From an uncultured Clostridium sp. (GTDB lineage Bacteria > Bacillota > Clostridia > Lachnospirales > Lachnospiraceae): a stretch of DNA of 61,835 bases. Positions 60,649 to 61,835 of the stretch are shown one piece after another. The notes under the pieces were generated by a model that worked only from the letters and a program-made list of their open reading frames with translations, made no database searches and was not told where the DNA came from. A program made the translations under genes and the position numbers. Location of the stretch: positions 1 to 61,835 of the forward strand of contig UQMJ01000016.1 of NCBI GenBank assembly GCA_900542035.1, given 5' to 3'. Positions within the stretch are counted from its first letter, which is position 1. The number at the start of each line of letters is the position of its first letter.

Positions 60649-61835
60649 ATGAGTTACCGAAAGGATTATGACGACGATTATTTCTATGATGATCCAGAGG
60701 AGGGCTGGGAAGACAAGACTGGTTCTCCCAGACCAAAAAGCAGGGAATATTTTTACGGAGACGAAATACAGGAAGACGAAATTGAACGTATGCGCCGCAG
60801 AAGACAGCAGCCGGAATCATTCAGGCGCAGTTCCAATGGAAAGAAGAGGCCGGCTTCGGGCCAGGGACAAGGGGAGTATTCACGTTCCAAAGGTGCAGAC
60901 AGCCGGAGACGAGACAGCAGACAGCCGGATCCACGCTCCAGAAAAGGCCGGACCAGTTCTGGAAACAGAAAGAAGAAACAGTCTAAAAAAATATTTGCTG
61001 GAATCGGGATTTGCCTGTTAGTAATCATTGGTGTACTGTTTATCCAGAGATGGTGGAAGACGCGGGACGGATATTGGAATATTGCCGTATTTGGAGTAGA
61101 TTCCCGAAGCGGCAGTCTGGAAAAAGGCGCGTTGTCAGATGTGGAATTAATCTGCAGCATTAATAAAAAGACCAATGAAATCAGTCTGGTTTCTGTTTAC
61201 CGAGATACATACCTTCAGATTGACGAAAAGGGAAATTTCGATAAAATCAATGAGGCGTATTTCTTAGGCGGCCATGAGCAGGCAGTATCGGCCCTGGAAC
61301 GCAATCTGGATATTGAGATCGATGATTATGCCACGTTTAACTGGAAAGCCGTAGCAGACGCCATAAATCTGTTAGGCGGTATAGATTTGGAAATTACGGA
61401 TAAGGAATTTGCCTACATCAATTCTTTTATTACAGAAACCGTAGAATCCACAGGAGTCGGCTCCTATCACTTAGAGCATTCCGGAATGAACCATCTGGAC
61501 GGTGTACAGGCTGTTGCATATAGCCGCCTGCGTTTGATGGATACAGACTTTAATCGTACAGAACGGCAGCGTAAAGTCATAATGTTAGCGCTGGAAAAGG
61601 CAAAACAGGCAGATATATCCGTATTGAGCAATATTGTAGCAGGCGTTCTTCCGCAGCTTTCCACCAGTATCGGAGCGGAAGATGTAATGCCTATCGCAAA
61701 GAGCATCAGCAAGTATGAGATTGCACAGACTGCAGGTTTCCCATTTGCAAAAACAACCGCCAGGATCCATAAAAAAGACTGCGTTATCCCTATGACGCTG
61801 GAAAGCAACGTCGCCGCCCTGCATCAATTTCTGTA
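60649..61835 (+). CDS. LytR-CpsA-Psr family protein (3' end outside window)
   Basis: The first 395 codons of an LCP-family ligase, which attaches wall polymers such as teichoic acids or capsule to peptidoglycan. The cytoplasmic N-terminus of about 122 residues is unusual: acidic and Tyr-rich at first (YDDDYFYDDPEEGWED), then Arg/Ser/Gln/Lys-rich. A transmembrane segment follows (about 123-140). The LCP domain starts at WNIAVFGVDSRSG, with SDVELICSINKKTNEISLVSVYRDTY (shown in part: NEISLVSVYRDTY), and has the HLDGVQAVAYSRLRLMDTDF block with its Arg residues. AAAGGAG lies before the ATG. The frame is still open at the end of the window. Confidence 0.93.
   Translation, partial: MSYRKDYDDDYFYDDPEEGWEDKTGSPRPKSREYFYGDEIQEDEIERMRRRRQQPESFRRSSNGKKRPASGQGQGEYSRSKGADSRRRDSRQPDPRSRKGRTSSGNRKKKQSKKIFAGIGICLLVIIGVLFIQRWWKTRDGYWNIAVFGVDSRSGSLEKGALSDVELICSINKKTNEISLVSVYRDTYLQIDEKGNFDKINEAYFLGGHEQAVSALERNLDIEIDDYATFNWKAVADAINLLGGIDLEITDKEFAYINSFITETVESTGVGSYHLEHSGMNHLDGVQAVAYSRLRLMDTDFNRTERQRKVIMLALEKAKQADISVLSNIVAGVLPQLSTSIGAEDVMPIAKSISKYEIAQTAGFPFAKTTARIHKKDCVIPMTLESNVAALHQFL

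Overview
The window reads as a piece of chromosome from a spore-forming, strictly anaerobic member of the Lachnospiraceae (Clostridia). This is inferred from gene order and protein character, not from a database search. Signs are moderate G+C, strong AGGAGG ribosome sites, sporulation genes (yqfC, yqfD, a SpoVB-like flippase, a BofC-like protein), a shape and division cluster with minCDE and rodA, and an L,D-transpeptidase with clostridial ChW repeats. Genes are densely packed. No gap exceeds 300 bases, and I see no tRNA, rRNA, CRISPR array, integrase or transposase.

Layout. 2-14736 is housekeeping on the plus strand: the 3' part of alaS, rpsU, yqfC-yqfD-phoH-ybeY, a DUF3048 lipoprotein, a SpoVB/MurJ-type flippase, a BofC-like small protein, two overlapping flavoprotein genes, then proB, a UPF0291 gene, 5-formyltetrahydrofolate cyclo-ligase and proA. 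14791-31353 is an accessory carbohydrate island that splits the run from proA to miaB. 31643-42422 carries miaB, an L,D-transpeptidase, mutS, mutL, miaA, a YnbB-type PLP protein and radC. 42423-51042 is the shape and division block: mreC, mreD, a very long class B PBP, minC, minD, minE, rodA, mgsA and a D-Ala-D-Ala carboxypeptidase. 51131-61835 holds a P-loop protein, an HlyD-like membrane protein, yggS, sepF, ylmH, aroB, lspA, rluD, a cytidylate-kinase-like protein, an NlpC/P60 protein and the start of an LCP-family protein that runs off the end.

The island is the most distinctive part. It looks like a compact intracellular system for imported rhamnogalacturonan-I (RG-I) oligosaccharides. 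It holds a YesM/YesN sensor and regulator, an AraC regulator, a lipoprotein and two permeases of a CUT1-type importer with no ATPase, a GH105 unsaturated-uronyl hydrolase, a GH28 enzyme, an LplD-like GH4 alpha-galacturonidase, a GH112 phosphorylase that context suggests acts on Gal-beta-1,4-Rha, a CE12-type acetylesterase and an unrecognised 222-residue protein. I read that last protein as a tandem L-rhamnose-mutarotase-like fold: its second half keeps the Tyr-x3-His pair of RhaM and its first half does not. The esterase ends in three SLH-like repeats although it has no signal peptide. None of the enzymes has an export signal, so the polymer must be cut outside the cell by enzymes encoded elsewhere.

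Other points to check: a methylglyoxal synthase with Gly in place of the catalytic Asp; a 146-base out-of-frame coding overlap between two flavoprotein genes; mreCD without mreB at its usual place; a roughly 250-residue insertion in the elongation PBP; and an identical acidic-aromatic heptapeptide in the cytoplasmic parts of SepF and the LCP protein.
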